Assembly: GCA_016234495.1 (NCBI GenBank) | Contig: JACRBI010000024.1 | Span: 62,001 to 126,000, forward strand | Origin: Chloroflexota bacterium | Lineage (GTDB): Bacteria > Chloroflexota > Anaerolineae > Anaerolineales > Villigracilaceae | Direction: 5' to 3' | DNA: 64,000 nt | In this document: positions 6,964 through 15,335 of the stretch, one piece after another | How the letters are laid out: every line of letters starts with the position of its first letter | How positions within the stretch are numbered: the stretch's first letter is position 1 | Program-made: the position numbers and the translations under genes | Notes under the pieces: model-generated | The model's input: the letters and a program-made list of their open reading frames with translations, nothing else | What the model was told of the DNA's origin: nothing | Database searches by the model: none

Positions 6964-8721
6964 CTACTCGCCTCCAATCGTCCAGTTCCATTTTTTGATG
7001 AGTTCGCGCCGGCGCACCGCATCTGCGGGCAGATCCAACGGACGACCGCGCCCATCGAAGACGACGCCGAGCGCGCCGCCGCTGACGGGAATCGTTCCGC
7101 CGCGGCCGGGGCCAAACCCGACATCCGCGCCATGCAAACATTGGATGCTTAACTTGCCAGCCTCGCCGTTTTGCAACGGCAGGGTTTCAAGGCTGCCATA
7201 CTTTAACTCGACGCGGGATTCGACTCCATTTTCGTAGGTCAGCTTTCCGCGCAGAATGAGCGTCCCATATTTGGCAGAGACTACCGGGGAGACAACAGTC
7301 CCTACGCTGAGGAACGCGCCGGACTCAAGCACCTGCACCGGCAGGATGTTGTTTTGCGAGGCGGCTGCTCCCAACAAGGGAAGCAGGTTGTTTTGATCGA
7401 GGATGACGGTAGTCACACCGACAGGCTGGAGCGAGTCCAGGAGCAGGAGCAGGCCCTGACCGGGGCGCGAAGCGTCGCTCAGCGCGCCGCCGCCCGCGAG
7501 GATCGGCTCAAAGAGCGGAGTCAGATTCTGTTTGATGGTCGCAATGTTGCGCGGGAAATCGCGGCGCGCAGATTGCATCGCAAGGTAAAGCGCCTGCCGC
7601 GTAACCGCCTGGGATATGGCCAGGTCTTCGCGGGTGGCAGCGATGGCCGCCGGGTACAATGACTTTTGATAGAGATAGTCGCGCAGAACTCCGCTGGAAA
7701 TATCGAGCGGCGACCAGCGCATAATGTCTTCGAGCGACGTGTAGTTGAGCAGTCCCGCCAGATTTTCGCCCAGCCCAAATTGAGGGTAGACGTTCAAGGT
7801 GGATTTGTCTTTGAAGCCTGCCGAAATCGTCGCGGCTGATGCGCCGATATCCACAGCCAGGATGCCTTTTTTCACACCGTACACTTTCGCGAGGAAGCGC
7901 ACCATGCGCCCGGTGGCGTAGGCGGTCGGCAGGATATGCCCGCCGGACCATTGATCCAGCAGTTCCACGCCTTTGAGCTGGTGCTTGCGAATGCTGATGA
8001 GCATGTGCGCCAGTTCGCGCTGCGCGGGTTCAAGGTCTTCCGTTTCAAGCGAGGGGCGCACGTTCGGGCTGAGGTGCAGCGATGCCGTCAGCGGCCCGAA
8101 CATATCCCTGACCTCGTCACCGATTTTTTCATTGCCTGCAAACAAAACAGCGGGGCGTTTTTCTGAGGGCAGTAAAAAGCTGGCAAGCCCCACCGGTTCA
8201 AGAAGTTTTTTTATGGAACGCGATGCGCCGCCGTCTGTGCCGCCGGTAATCACAAGCAGGTCAGGCCGCATCCGAATGATACTGTCGATCTGCTGTTCGG
8301 GCTTGCGGAGGTCGTTCATGCCGATGGTCTCGACGATGCGCGCATAAGTCGATTCAGTGAGTCTGCGCGCGCTTTCGAGCGAGACATCTTTCAGCAGGCC
8401 CACAATGACCGCGCGGATGGTTGCGCCTGCGGATATGGTGACGACCAGCGCATCCACGCCCGACCCGTTGGGCTGGCCCGGCGTAATGAGGTTGCCATGC
8501 GCGTCGAGCAGTGACCTGCCAAGGAGCGCCTGCAAGTTTCCGATTGCCTGGCGCGCGCCCTCGCCGATATCCTTGAAGGGCGCTTCAGCCGTCGAAGGCG
8601 CGATGCCGGAAGCAATGAAGCGGTATTCGCTTTCGACCACATCAAAGAGAACTGCGCGCGTATTTGCCGCGCCGACATCCACAGCAAGCAGAGAGTTTCC
8701 GTCAACCAATGATGAAGGCAT
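6964..8721 (-). CDS. MutL-like (glutamate mutase L family) ASKHA ATPase
   Basis: This 585-residue protein has two actin/Hsp70/sugar-kinase-fold halves. The first phosphate loop is LAVDVGAANTRAVLFD (about residues 12-27). A matching loop, ILAVDIGASAATISAGF, opens the second half near 288, and the adenosine-loop-like ILAGGGALSD lies near 415. The layout and the segment RPDLLVITGGTDGG match the glutamate mutase L family, which is thought to act as an ATP-dependent reactivating or folding factor for B12 enzymes. No glutamate mutase, methylaspartate ammonia-lyase or cobalamin-binding protein is nearby. Instead the gene sits 2-3 bases from membrane and zinc-ribbon protein genes, so its client here is probably different. 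Confidence 0.75.
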   Translation of the reverse strand: MPSSLVDGNSLLAVDVGAANTRAVLFDVVESEYRFIASGIAPSTAEAPFKDIGEGARQAIGNLQALLGRSLLDAHGNLITPGQPNGSGVDALVVTISAGATIRAVIVGLLKDVSLESARRLTESTYARIVETIGMNDLRKPEQQIDSIIRMRPDLLVITGGTDGGASRSIKKLLEPVGLASFLLPSEKRPAVLFAGNEKIGDEVRDMFGPLTASLHLSPNVRPSLETEDLEPAQRELAHMLISIRKHQLKGVELLDQWSGGHILPTAYATGRMVRFLAKVYGVKKGILAVDIGASAATISAGFKDKSTLNVYPQFGLGENLAGLLNYTSLEDIMRWSPLDISSGVLRDYLYQKSLYPAAIAATREDLAISQAVTRQALYLAMQSARRDFPRNIATIKQNLTPLFEPILAGGGALSDASRPGQGLLLLLDSLQPVGVTTVILDQNNLLPLLGAAASQNNILPVQVLESGAFLSVGTVVSPVVSAKYGTLILRGKLTYENGVESRVELKYGSLETLPLQNGEAGKLSIQCLHGADVGFGPGRGGTIPVSGGALGVVFDGRGRPLDLPADAVRRRELIKKWNWTIGGE

Positions 8722-8723
8722 AA

Positions 8724-9407
8724 TTACAGAAAGTTCCCGATGAAATTAATAAGCGACATGATGCGTTCGATGAAGGCGGTCAATGCGGCGGCATAAACCC
8801 CCGCGAAGACCGCGCCCAATGTGATGCCGATGAAGATGCGCCCGACCCACGCGGATAATTCGATCAAGCCCATGCGGTGCAGGGAGCCGTCCGCTTTGGG
8901 GCGCGCGCCAAAATGAAAATATGTCAGGGTGAAGATCGTGCCGGCGAGGATGATCGAGCCGTTGAACAACGACTCAACCGGGCTGATGTTACGCAAATTT
9001 GCCGCAAACAGGTCAAACGGCTCGATGCTCCCCATCACCTGCGGAATGAGAGTCCCTGCCACCGCGCCGAAGATCGTTACTGCCGCGCCTACGCCAACGA
9101 TGAACGCCATCGCAATGCGCGCCATGCCGGCCAGCCGCGGAGATATTTTCATGAAGATCAGCACCGCGCCGATCAAAGGCACAAGCATGAAACTCTTTTC
9201 AAGCATCGAGCCAAAGACCAGCGGGTAGATCAGCCGCGGATAGATTACCTGCCACCAGGCGATCGCAGCAATGTAGCCCGAAGATACGCCGACAAAAATA
9301 TAGACCGCAATCCGAAAGAGCGGATTATCTCCGATCAAATAACTAAAAATAAGCAGGGTGAATAAAAAGCTCAGAATGCCTGTGATCAGGTCAAGAGAGA
9401 TTGCCAT
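8724..9407 (-). CDS. polytopic membrane protein in the MutL-like cluster
   Basis: This 227-residue hydrophobic protein is not recognised. About six transmembrane segments can be seen (roughly residues 8-27, 33-52, 72-90, 100-125, 145-165 and 190-220). The ATG at 9407 was chosen over an upstream in-frame ATG at 9440: it lies one base after the TAA of the preceding gene, in the arrangement TAA-C-ATG, with GAGG just upstream. The upstream start would make a 32-base overlap. A G-V-G-A-A-V-T-I-F-G-A-V-A-G glycine/alanine-rich helix suggests tight helix packing. The gene is followed after 2 bases by the MutL-like ATPase, so a membrane partner for that ATPase is the simplest reading. Confidence 0.65.
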   Translation of the reverse strand: MAISLDLITGILSFLFTLLIFSYLIGDNPLFRIAVYIFVGVSSGYIAAIAWWQVIYPRLIYPLVFGSMLEKSFMLVPLIGAVLIFMKISPRLAGMARIAMAFIVGVGAAVTIFGAVAGTLIPQVMGSIEPFDLFAANLRNISPVESLFNGSIILAGTIFTLTYFHFGARPKADGSLHRMGLIELSAWVGRIFIGITLGAVFAGVYAAALTAFIERIMSLINFIGNFL

Positions 9408-9408
9408 G

Positions 9409-11916
9409 TTACTTTGCCTCCCTTGCCGCGGCGCGGTCACGCAGACCCAATGCCAGGTTTATCAACCCGCCGCCCAACATTAAAGCCATGGCAAGGTACA
9501 TGCCGAGGCTGTAGGCATCCCAATAATTTCGAGCAGTCGTTCCGCCGTAAGTTTGGTCCACCACTGCCCCGCCGTACAAACCAGTGACCAGCCCGCTGAC
9601 CTGACGCGAGTCAAAGTATGGCTGAATCATCGGGGCGGCTTGCGCGCTGGAAATTACCAGAACGGGAATGTCTCCGCGGGTGGATGTAGTCTGCTCGATC
9701 CAGGCGCGGGTTGAGTTGGCATTATCTGAAATAATGATCAATACCGCAAATTGTGAGAGCGAAGTGATTCCCTGCAGCTGCGGAGAAGTCCACACGGGAG
9801 ATAGGGAGATGTCGAAGGGAGCGGCGGCAGGCGGATTTTTCCCAAAGGCACGGATGCCCATTTGTCCGCCGGGCAGGTAGCCCAAATTCAAAGGTTGGAT
9901 TCCGCTTTCGGCGCCGAGCCCGGCCAAAGGTCCAGAGATGAAGCGCCCGGCCAGCAATCCGCCGGTTTCGTTGGTGGCGATAAATGTCAGGTTTGGATTC
10001 TTTAAATGTTTAAATATCGGAGCGGCAGCCGCTTCCATTTCACCGACGCGGGCGGGTTCGTAATCAATTGCCACAAGCACAGGCGCGCCTTCGGGGATGG
10101 ATTGCGCCACCCGCATGGCTTCTCTGATCTCGGCTGGGATGCCAACGGGCATGGAGAAAAACTGAGTTCCCATAACTTGGGCGGGGACTAAAACTGCAAA
10201 CAATATGAAGGTGATCGCCCATCTTAATCCGCGCGATCCCTTGAGCGAGGTGAAAGATGCAATGGGAACGGGGGCTGTCTCTGCGGCGAGGATTTGTTCG
10301 AGGAATGCCGCGTGTGTTTGCTGTTCTTCGCTGGCATTTAATTTGATCGAATAGGCTTTTGGTTTGCTGGTGGCGGTAAACCCTGCAACTGCGGGAAGCA
10401 CGCCCTGCAAGCCGGCCAACGCTCCGCGTGTTTCGAGTGTTTCATCGCTCAACTCGCCGGAGCCTACCGGGCGCATTGCCTGCACCCATGAAGGCAGGTC
10501 GCCGGGCGCAATTGAGTCTGTGCCTGCGGCCGGAAGCTGGCTTAATAAGTTCGGGTTTTCGGTCGCCTTTGAAAGCCAGTCGGGCATGTCGGTGAAGAGC
10601 GCATCCATGTTGTAACTTGCCTGCGCGTCCGGGGTAAACGCGGGCGGCGCAGAACCAGGCGGCTCATCTGCGGCAAATGCCGGCGTGGGCTGCGCGTCGC
10701 TGGATGTCTTGAGCCAGTCGGGTGTGTCAAAAGATTCGACGGCAGGCTGTTCGTCGGCATAAATGGAGGATTGCGGCGCGGCGGCTTTCAGCCAGTTCGG
10801 AATGTCGGCAAACGACGGAGTTTCTTCCGACGCCGGCTCTTCAGTTTGAGCAGGCAGGTCAGGCGATAACCAGACAGGTATTTCCGCCTCTGCAGATGTT
10901 GCAGGGGTTTCTTCCTTCAACCAGTTGGGGACAGTGCCCTGGCGCGGCTTTTCGCTTTCAGAAGGAGGAGGACTATCCATCCACTCCGGCAGTTTGCCGC
11001 TGGATGAGCCTTCGGCCGCTTCAAACGCACCCGGGCTTGATCTTGAAAGATCTGCGGTAGCGCCGGCGCTTTTAGATGACCCGCCCAGCGCGCGCAGCCA
11101 GTCTGGTTGATCAGAGAGAGGAGCAGAAGCCGCATCGCTTTCTTCGTCTGCGGTGGTCGCCTGCGGGTCGTCGTCAGTTGATAAACTTCGCAGCCAATCC
11201 GGTGTATCAGAGGCTGCGGAAATTTCAGCCGCATCCAATGGACGCGTATTATCTCTTTGTGCCTGACTGTCAGCAACCATCTTACGCAGCCAATCCGGCG
11301 TCTCATCAGACAAGGCAGGCGGAGTTGTAAAAGGATTCTCTGTTACGGGCGCTGGTTCAGGCTGCTGTGGTTGAATTCCGCTTGCATCGCGGAACCAGTC
11401 GTTCAGCTCATCTTTTTCACTTGCTGATTCTGGCCGGGCACCTGAGCCGGTTTCGAGAGTTTCTTTCGGGGCAAAATCATTTACGCCGCCTAATTCCACC
11501 CAGCGCACCTCGGATGATTCAGGCTCGTCCTTTTTTGATTTCGGAGAATCGCCGGTTAAGCCTGCCAGCCACTCGGGGGTTTCTTCTTCGTCGCTGGTCG
11601 TTTTTTGGTTTTGCAGACCAGCTAACAGGTCAAAGCCGGAAGCGTTGAACGATTCCTGCTTATGCTTCTCCTGCGGGGTAAGTTCATGTTCGGTGGATTT
11701 CCGCGCAGAATCGCGCGCATCCCTTAGCCATTGTGGAAGGATCGGTTCAAGTTCGGCGGTATTCTTCTTGGTTGGAGCCTGCCCGGGTTTAATGGGAGCG
11801 TCGGCGCCTTTGAGGTCACCGGTCAGCGGCACCAATCGCGATTGGCAATACTGGCAGAATTCCTGATCGGTCAGATTGTTTTCGCCGCAAACCAAACACT
11901 TGATGACGTCTGCCAT
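9409..11916 (-). CDS. zinc-ribbon membrane protein with 13 PxWL motifs
   Basis: This 835-residue protein opens with a zinc ribbon (Cys7, Cys10, Cys21, Cys24). Residues about 35-470 are acidic, Pro/Ser/Ala-rich and almost certainly disordered, but are punctuated by a short motif of the form P-x-W-L followed by a basic or small residue: PQWL, PEWL, NDWF, PDWL three times, PEWM, PNWL, PVWL, PNWL, PDWL twice, and PSWV. A folded C-terminal region (about 500-800) lies between two hydrophobic segments (near 560 and 800), giving a likely periplasm-facing or extracellular domain with strands such as VLVAIDYEPARV. The zinc ribbon and motif region would be cytoplasmic. The gene abuts its upstream neighbour (TAAATG). 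No function is known to me. Confidence 0.7.
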   Translation of the reverse strand: MADVIKCLVCGENNLTDQEFCQYCQSRLVPLTGDLKGADAPIKPGQAPTKKNTAELEPILPQWLRDARDSARKSTEHELTPQEKHKQESFNASGFDLLAGLQNQKTTSDEEETPEWLAGLTGDSPKSKKDEPESSEVRWVELGGVNDFAPKETLETGSGARPESASEKDELNDWFRDASGIQPQQPEPAPVTENPFTTPPALSDETPDWLRKMVADSQAQRDNTRPLDAAEISAASDTPDWLRSLSTDDDPQATTADEESDAASAPLSDQPDWLRALGGSSKSAGATADLSRSSPGAFEAAEGSSSGKLPEWMDSPPPSESEKPRQGTVPNWLKEETPATSAEAEIPVWLSPDLPAQTEEPASEETPSFADIPNWLKAAAPQSSIYADEQPAVESFDTPDWLKTSSDAQPTPAFAADEPPGSAPPAFTPDAQASYNMDALFTDMPDWLSKATENPNLLSQLPAAGTDSIAPGDLPSWVQAMRPVGSGELSDETLETRGALAGLQGVLPAVAGFTATSKPKAYSIKLNASEEQQTHAAFLEQILAAETAPVPIASFTSLKGSRGLRWAITFILFAVLVPAQVMGTQFFSMPVGIPAEIREAMRVAQSIPEGAPVLVAIDYEPARVGEMEAAAAPIFKHLKNPNLTFIATNETGGLLAGRFISGPLAGLGAESGIQPLNLGYLPGGQMGIRAFGKNPPAAAPFDISLSPVWTSPQLQGITSLSQFAVLIIISDNANSTRAWIEQTTSTRGDIPVLVISSAQAAPMIQPYFDSRQVSGLVTGLYGGAVVDQTYGGTTARNYWDAYSLGMYLAMALMLGGGLINLALGLRDRAAAREAK

Positions 11917-12528
11917 TTAATTGCCCCCGTAAGGACGGTCTGCGCCGAATAAGACACGCAGGCCGGTAGTCAATGTGCCAAGCGCAACGCCGATCAAAAT
12001 TCCGCGCGCGCCGCCAAGCGCCAGAACCTGCGTGATCCACGGGCGTATGAATGTGCCAAGCACGGGCATGTTCCCAAACGGCAAAGTAGCCGACCCGAGA
12101 ATCAAAAGCGCGGCTGTCACCAAAAAGACGAGGCTCATAAAATCTGCGCGGCGGCGCAGAAGGCGGATTGCGGCATAGAGCAGTGAAACGGTCAGCAAGC
12201 CCATCAGCGCGGCTTCGATCGGAATGATCACTCCGTTCAGAATAATGTCCATCGCCTCATGATCGGGGCGCAGGATCATCGCGAAAAGGAATGTGACGAC
12301 CAGCGAGATAAGAAGCAGGATGCTGTATCCGCTCCCCTTTTCCTGACGGCGGATCTTATCTGAATGAACGGATACCAGATTGAAGATGCCGACGAGCGCG
12401 GCTGTTCCGGCGAGGATGACCGCCCAATTCAACAGCAAGGTTTGCACGTCCGCAAGCGCAGGCAGGAAATATCCACCCAATACCAAAATACCCGCTGCAA
12501 TTGCAATTACGGCTGTAAAGACTCGCAT
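11917..12528 (-). CDS. six-helix membrane protein in the MutL-like cluster
   Basis: About six transmembrane helices are visible in these 203 residues (near 4-24, 32-52, 70-88, 98-122, 130-148 and 168-190). Basic loops (K-I-R-R-Q-E-K and L-L-R-R-R) mark the cytoplasmic sides. The family is not recognised and no catalytic motif is seen. The start codon overlaps the stop of the upstream gene by one base (TAATG), and its own stop abuts the ATG of the PxWL protein, so it must be made together with both. It may be a membrane scaffold or channel subunit of a complex with the 8724-9407 product, which has a similar helix count. Confidence 0.65.
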   Translation of the reverse strand: MRVFTAVIAIAAGILVLGGYFLPALADVQTLLLNWAVILAGTAALVGIFNLVSVHSDKIRRQEKGSGYSILLLISLVVTFLFAMILRPDHEAMDIILNGVIIPIEAALMGLLTVSLLYAAIRLLRRRADFMSLVFLVTAALLILGSATLPFGNMPVLGTFIRPWITQVLALGGARGILIGVALGTLTTGLRVLFGADRPYGGN

Positions 12529-13259
12529 TAGATCACCCCAATTAGTTTGGCTGCCGCGCCGCCCAGCAACGCCAAGATGACGAACCAGCGCATAATATCC
12601 TGCAATGTCAGGCTGGCTATGTGAGAAGCCCCGGCGCCAAGGTATGCCCCAGCAGCGAAAAGTTCCTCCCCGATCAATGCGTCCTGAGTATTTGCAAAAA
12701 GAACGGATTGCCCGCTCAGTTCATCGCTGGCGCCGATCAATATCATATTTTCCCGGTCCGATGCTTCGGCAAGAAGTCCGGCTTCCGAGCCAAAATGTCC
12801 GACAACAATATTGGCGGAGACATTTTCATTTTTCATAATGTTCATCGCGCCGGCGGCATACCCGAATGGGCTCAACCCTGTCACACGTCCGCTGGTAGGA
12901 ACGTATAATTCTTCCACGGCGGCAGCCTGATAGCCGGCCTGCAATGTATCCTGAGTCAGCAAGCCGAGGGTCGGGTCACCGGCAGATGCAACAGATGGTT
13001 TATCGCTCGTGGAGGTCCGTTCTGCAATATGGCGTAATAATGCGAGTCCTGCCAGGGCAGATCCGCCGCGCGCATCGAGCAGGCTTCCACTTCCGAGTGA
13101 GATATGCAGGCGGGTGCCATCCTCAATGCTCAGACCAAGTGTGCGATAAAGGCGCGTCAGGGCGGGGATCTCGCGCAGGTTGGCCGGCGATTTGCGCTTC
13201 CATAATGTAATTGCAAACAACAAGACAGCGCTTGCCAGGATAATGATCAACTCATTCAT
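12528..13259 (-). CDS. membrane-anchored protein resembling DUF6754
   Basis: This 243-residue protein has one helix at each end (about 3-18 and 222-241) and a soluble domain between. The domain contains LHISLGSGSLLDARGGSALAG, then a segment with R-H-I-A-E-R-T, then QDTLQAGYQAA, PFGYAAGAM and VVGHFGSEAGLLAE. From memory these match the DUF6754 family, whose function is not established; the assignment needs a profile search. Many small residues and alternating strands and helices suggest an alpha/beta fold. The start overlaps the stop of the 13256 gene by four bases (ATGA) and the stop overlaps the next start by one base, so it is translationally coupled on both sides. Confidence 0.65.
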   Translation of the reverse strand: MNELIIILASAVLLFAITLWKRKSPANLREIPALTRLYRTLGLSIEDGTRLHISLGSGSLLDARGGSALAGLALLRHIAERTSTSDKPSVASAGDPTLGLLTQDTLQAGYQAAAVEELYVPTSGRVTGLSPFGYAAGAMNIMKNENVSANIVVGHFGSEAGLLAEASDRENMILIGASDELSGQSVLFANTQDALIGEELFAAGAYLGAGASHIASLTLQDIMRWFVILALLGGAAAKLIGVI

Positions 13260-13501
13260 GCTGAGGCCTGTTCATGGGTCAGAAAGGAGGCGAACGTGCG
13301 CGCTTCGTTTTCCTCTTCAAGGGTTATTGCCAACGCTGTCAGTTGATCGCTTTCGATCAATCCCCGGCTAAAATAAAGCGCCTGCGCTCCAAGCAGAGTA
13401 AGAGGACTTCCAGCTTCAAGGAGCGAGGCGATGAGTTCGTGAAGTTGGTAACGGCGCAGGGTTTCCGCCCAACGCGGCCAATATTCGCGCGACGACTTCA
13501 T
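13256..13501 (-). CDS. small helical protein, first gene of the MutL-like cluster
   Basis: This protein of 81 residues from the ATG at 13501 (87 if the in-frame ATG at 13519 is used) is soluble and probably all-helical, with the pattern WAETLRRYQLHELIASLLEAG and a run of acidic residues (LEEENEARTF). It is not recognised. Neither start has a Shine-Dalgarno sequence. TATACT on the minus strand at 13515-13510 would place transcription start close to 13503, so a leaderless mRNA beginning at the ATG at 13501 is possible. Its stop overlaps the next start by four bases (ATGA). Being first in the cluster, it may be a cytoplasmic regulator or adaptor. Confidence 0.55.
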   Translation of the reverse strand: MKSSREYWPRWAETLRRYQLHELIASLLEAGSPLTLLGAQALYFSRGLIESDQLTALAITLEEENEARTFASFLTHEQASA

Positions 13502-13594
13502 ATAACGCGAGTATAGCATAATTTTAAGGTTGGCTTGAGTTATATAGCATCGCTTGAAATTGCAGGTGGCTTGCAGTTTATATGGCTTTGAAAA

Positions 13595-13631
13595 ATCCGC
13601 AGATCACATTTTTCTCCTGTAACCTGCGGAT
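13595..13631 (-). terminator. terminator after glgC
   Basis: ATCCGCAG (13595-13602) pairs with CTGCGGAT (13624-13631), and partial pairing continues inward. On the minus strand the stem is followed by ATTTTTC, and it begins 12 bases after the glgC stop. The arms resemble the intergenic palindromic words found elsewhere, so a repeat may have been recruited as a terminator. Confidence 0.55.
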
Positions 13632-13642
13632 AAGTTCGAAGG

Positions 13643-14893
13643 TCATTCCGGCATGATCTTTGTCCCGGCGGGAATTTCGGCGTCTTTCGGTATCACCACA
13701 ATCCCATCGCGGACATACCATTTCTCATTATCAATATCCACCTTGCGCGGAAACGGACGAATTACAACATTATCTCCAATGCGCACGTTCTTATCGAGGA
13801 TGGCGCCCTCAATATGGCAGTTCACGCCTATGCCAATCGGCAAGCCTTCATCGTCCCGTTCATAATAATCCGACCCCATCATGATGCTGTCCTTGATCGT
13901 GCAGCCTGCCGAAACCTGGCTGCGAATCCCAATGATGGAATGTGAAATATCAGACCGATGGATGCGGCTGCCATCCGAGATCAGTACATCACGAAGTTTG
14001 CTGTCTTCAATGATGGAGCCGGGCAGAAAACGCTGATCGGTATAAATGGGCTGTTTCGGGTCGTAAAAGTTGAACGGCGCCTGCGGAGATGTAAGAGCGA
14101 GGTTTGTTTCATAGAAGGAACGGATCGTACCGATATCCTGCCAGTAGCCGTCGAAATCAAAACCAAACACCGAGTGAGTTTTAATGGCTTGAGGAATAAT
14201 GTCGCTTCCAAAATCGTGGTGATTTGAAAATTCCGCAAGCAGTTTCATCAGCACTTTGGTTTTGAACATATAGATTCCCATGGAACCCAGGAACGGGCGC
14301 GCGGGATCGTCGCGGCTGATAAACTTGTTCTGAGTCTCGGCATCCTTGGGTTTTTCAACAAAGGAGGAAATTCGACCGTCGTTCTCCCGTTTTAAGATCC
14401 CGAAGCGGGAAGCATCCTCCCGCGGAACAGGCTGGACCGCCACGGTGATGTCGGCTTTGCTGGCCCAATGGTACTCAGCCATTGCCTTGTAATCCATGCG
14501 GTAAAGATGGTCCCCGGCGAGGATCAACACATTCTTTGCGCCGCTGGATTGAATCTCAAGTGTCTGTTTTCGAACCGCATCAGCAGTGCCCTGATACCAA
14601 TCCGCGCTTTCGACAGTCTGTTCGGCAGCCCAGATCTGCACCCAGCCGGTATGGAAGGCATCGAAATTATAGGTATGGGTAATATGCCGATGCAGGGACA
14701 CAGAATTGAACTGCGTCAGCACGGCAATGCGGTAGATTTCTGAATTTATACAGTTACTGATGGGAATATCAATGAGGCGATATTTGCCCGCAATTGGCAC
14801 AGCGGGTTTTGAGCGCATTTGAGTCAAAGGATAGAGTCGCGCTCCGCGGCCACCACCCAGGATCACAGCCAGGATATCATTCAATGAGGGCAT
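13643..14893 (-). CDS. glgC: glucose-1-phosphate adenylyltransferase (ADP-glucose pyrophosphorylase)
   Basis: GlgC makes ADP-glucose from ATP and glucose-1-phosphate, the committed step of bacterial glycogen synthesis. The 416-residue product has the nucleotide-binding start LAVILGGGRGARLYPLT, the substrate region KPAVPIAGKYRLIDIPISNC, and the G1P-binding FVEKP. A C-terminal left-handed beta-helix (about 300-410) carries allosteric contacts. GGAGG lies 5 bases before the ATG. No glgA, glgB or glgP is adjacent. A 35-residue membrane-peptide gene lies just upstream on the same strand, and a hairpin terminator follows, so these two genes form a short unit. Confidence 0.95.
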   Translation of the reverse strand: MPSLNDILAVILGGGRGARLYPLTQMRSKPAVPIAGKYRLIDIPISNCINSEIYRIAVLTQFNSVSLHRHITHTYNFDAFHTGWVQIWAAEQTVESADWYQGTADAVRKQTLEIQSSGAKNVLILAGDHLYRMDYKAMAEYHWASKADITVAVQPVPREDASRFGILKRENDGRISSFVEKPKDAETQNKFISRDDPARPFLGSMGIYMFKTKVLMKLLAEFSNHHDFGSDIIPQAIKTHSVFGFDFDGYWQDIGTIRSFYETNLALTSPQAPFNFYDPKQPIYTDQRFLPGSIIEDSKLRDVLISDGSRIHRSDISHSIIGIRSQVSAGCTIKDSIMMGSDYYERDDEGLPIGIGVNCHIEGAILDKNVRIGDNVVIRPFPRKVDIDNEKWYVRDGIVVIPKDAEIPAGTKIMPE

Positions 14894-14935
14894 TCGTGCC
14901 TCCTGGATTTATTTTACTGTTTTTTTCACAACTTG

Positions 14936-15043
14936 CTAATGTTTTCCGCCGGTCATTTTCCGCAAATGATGAACGATATAAGCTATTGGATACATTAACA
15001 AGATCAACAGGTCGATCGCCGCAAAAAGCAGATAAAGCTTCAT
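14936..15043 (-). CDS. 35-residue single-helix membrane peptide
   Basis: This short gene has a very good start: GGAGG (15055-15051) lies 7 bases before ATG (15043). The product begins MKLYLLFAAIDLLILLMYP and ends with a basic tail (H-H-L-R-K-M-T-G-G-K-H), so it should be one transmembrane helix with a positively charged cytoplasmic end. The stop (TAG) lies 42 bases before the glgC start on the same strand. The strong ribosome-binding site and clean hydrophobic-then-basic design argue against chance. A larger frame overlapping it (14877-15080) lacks both features. Function is unknown; small membrane peptides often modulate a transporter or enzyme. Confidence 0.6.
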   Translation of the reverse strand: MKLYLLFAAIDLLILLMYPIAYIVHHLRKMTGGKH

Positions 15044-15259
15044 GATTTAACCTCCGGGTTACAATAAATAAGATTGGCAAGGTTATTCCAAATCTACCTC
15101 ATTCTACAATTTCAAAAAAACATTGTCAACAGATTGCGGTAATATGGAAGACGTCTACTCAACTTACGCAGGCATACCTCGCAGGTTGCCATAGCCTCGC
15201 GTTTCCAGGCGACTGAATGTGGGCTACGGAGAAACTGCGCAATACCGGTTTGTTAAACA

Positions 15260-15288
15260 CAAACGTCCCTCTTTCGAGAGGACGTTTG
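15260..15288 (-). terminator. hairpin downstream of tRNA-Leu
   Basis: CAAACGTCC (15260-15268) pairs with GGACGTTTG (15280-15288), and a further TCT/AGA pairing closes a TTCG tetraloop. On the minus strand it lies about 48 bases beyond the tRNA 3' end and is followed by a T-rich stretch. It is probably the terminator of the tRNA transcript. The rest of 15044-15335 shows no other gene. Confidence 0.5.
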
Positions 15289-15335
15289 GTTAAAGTACCC
15301 GGCAGGGTATAATACCGCCCGGATATTTCGTTCAG

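Noticed and set aside
14877-15080. 67-residue minus-strand frame before glgC
   Set aside because: It has no ribosome-binding site and no protein-like pattern, and conflicts with the well-initiated 35-residue membrane peptide in another frame.
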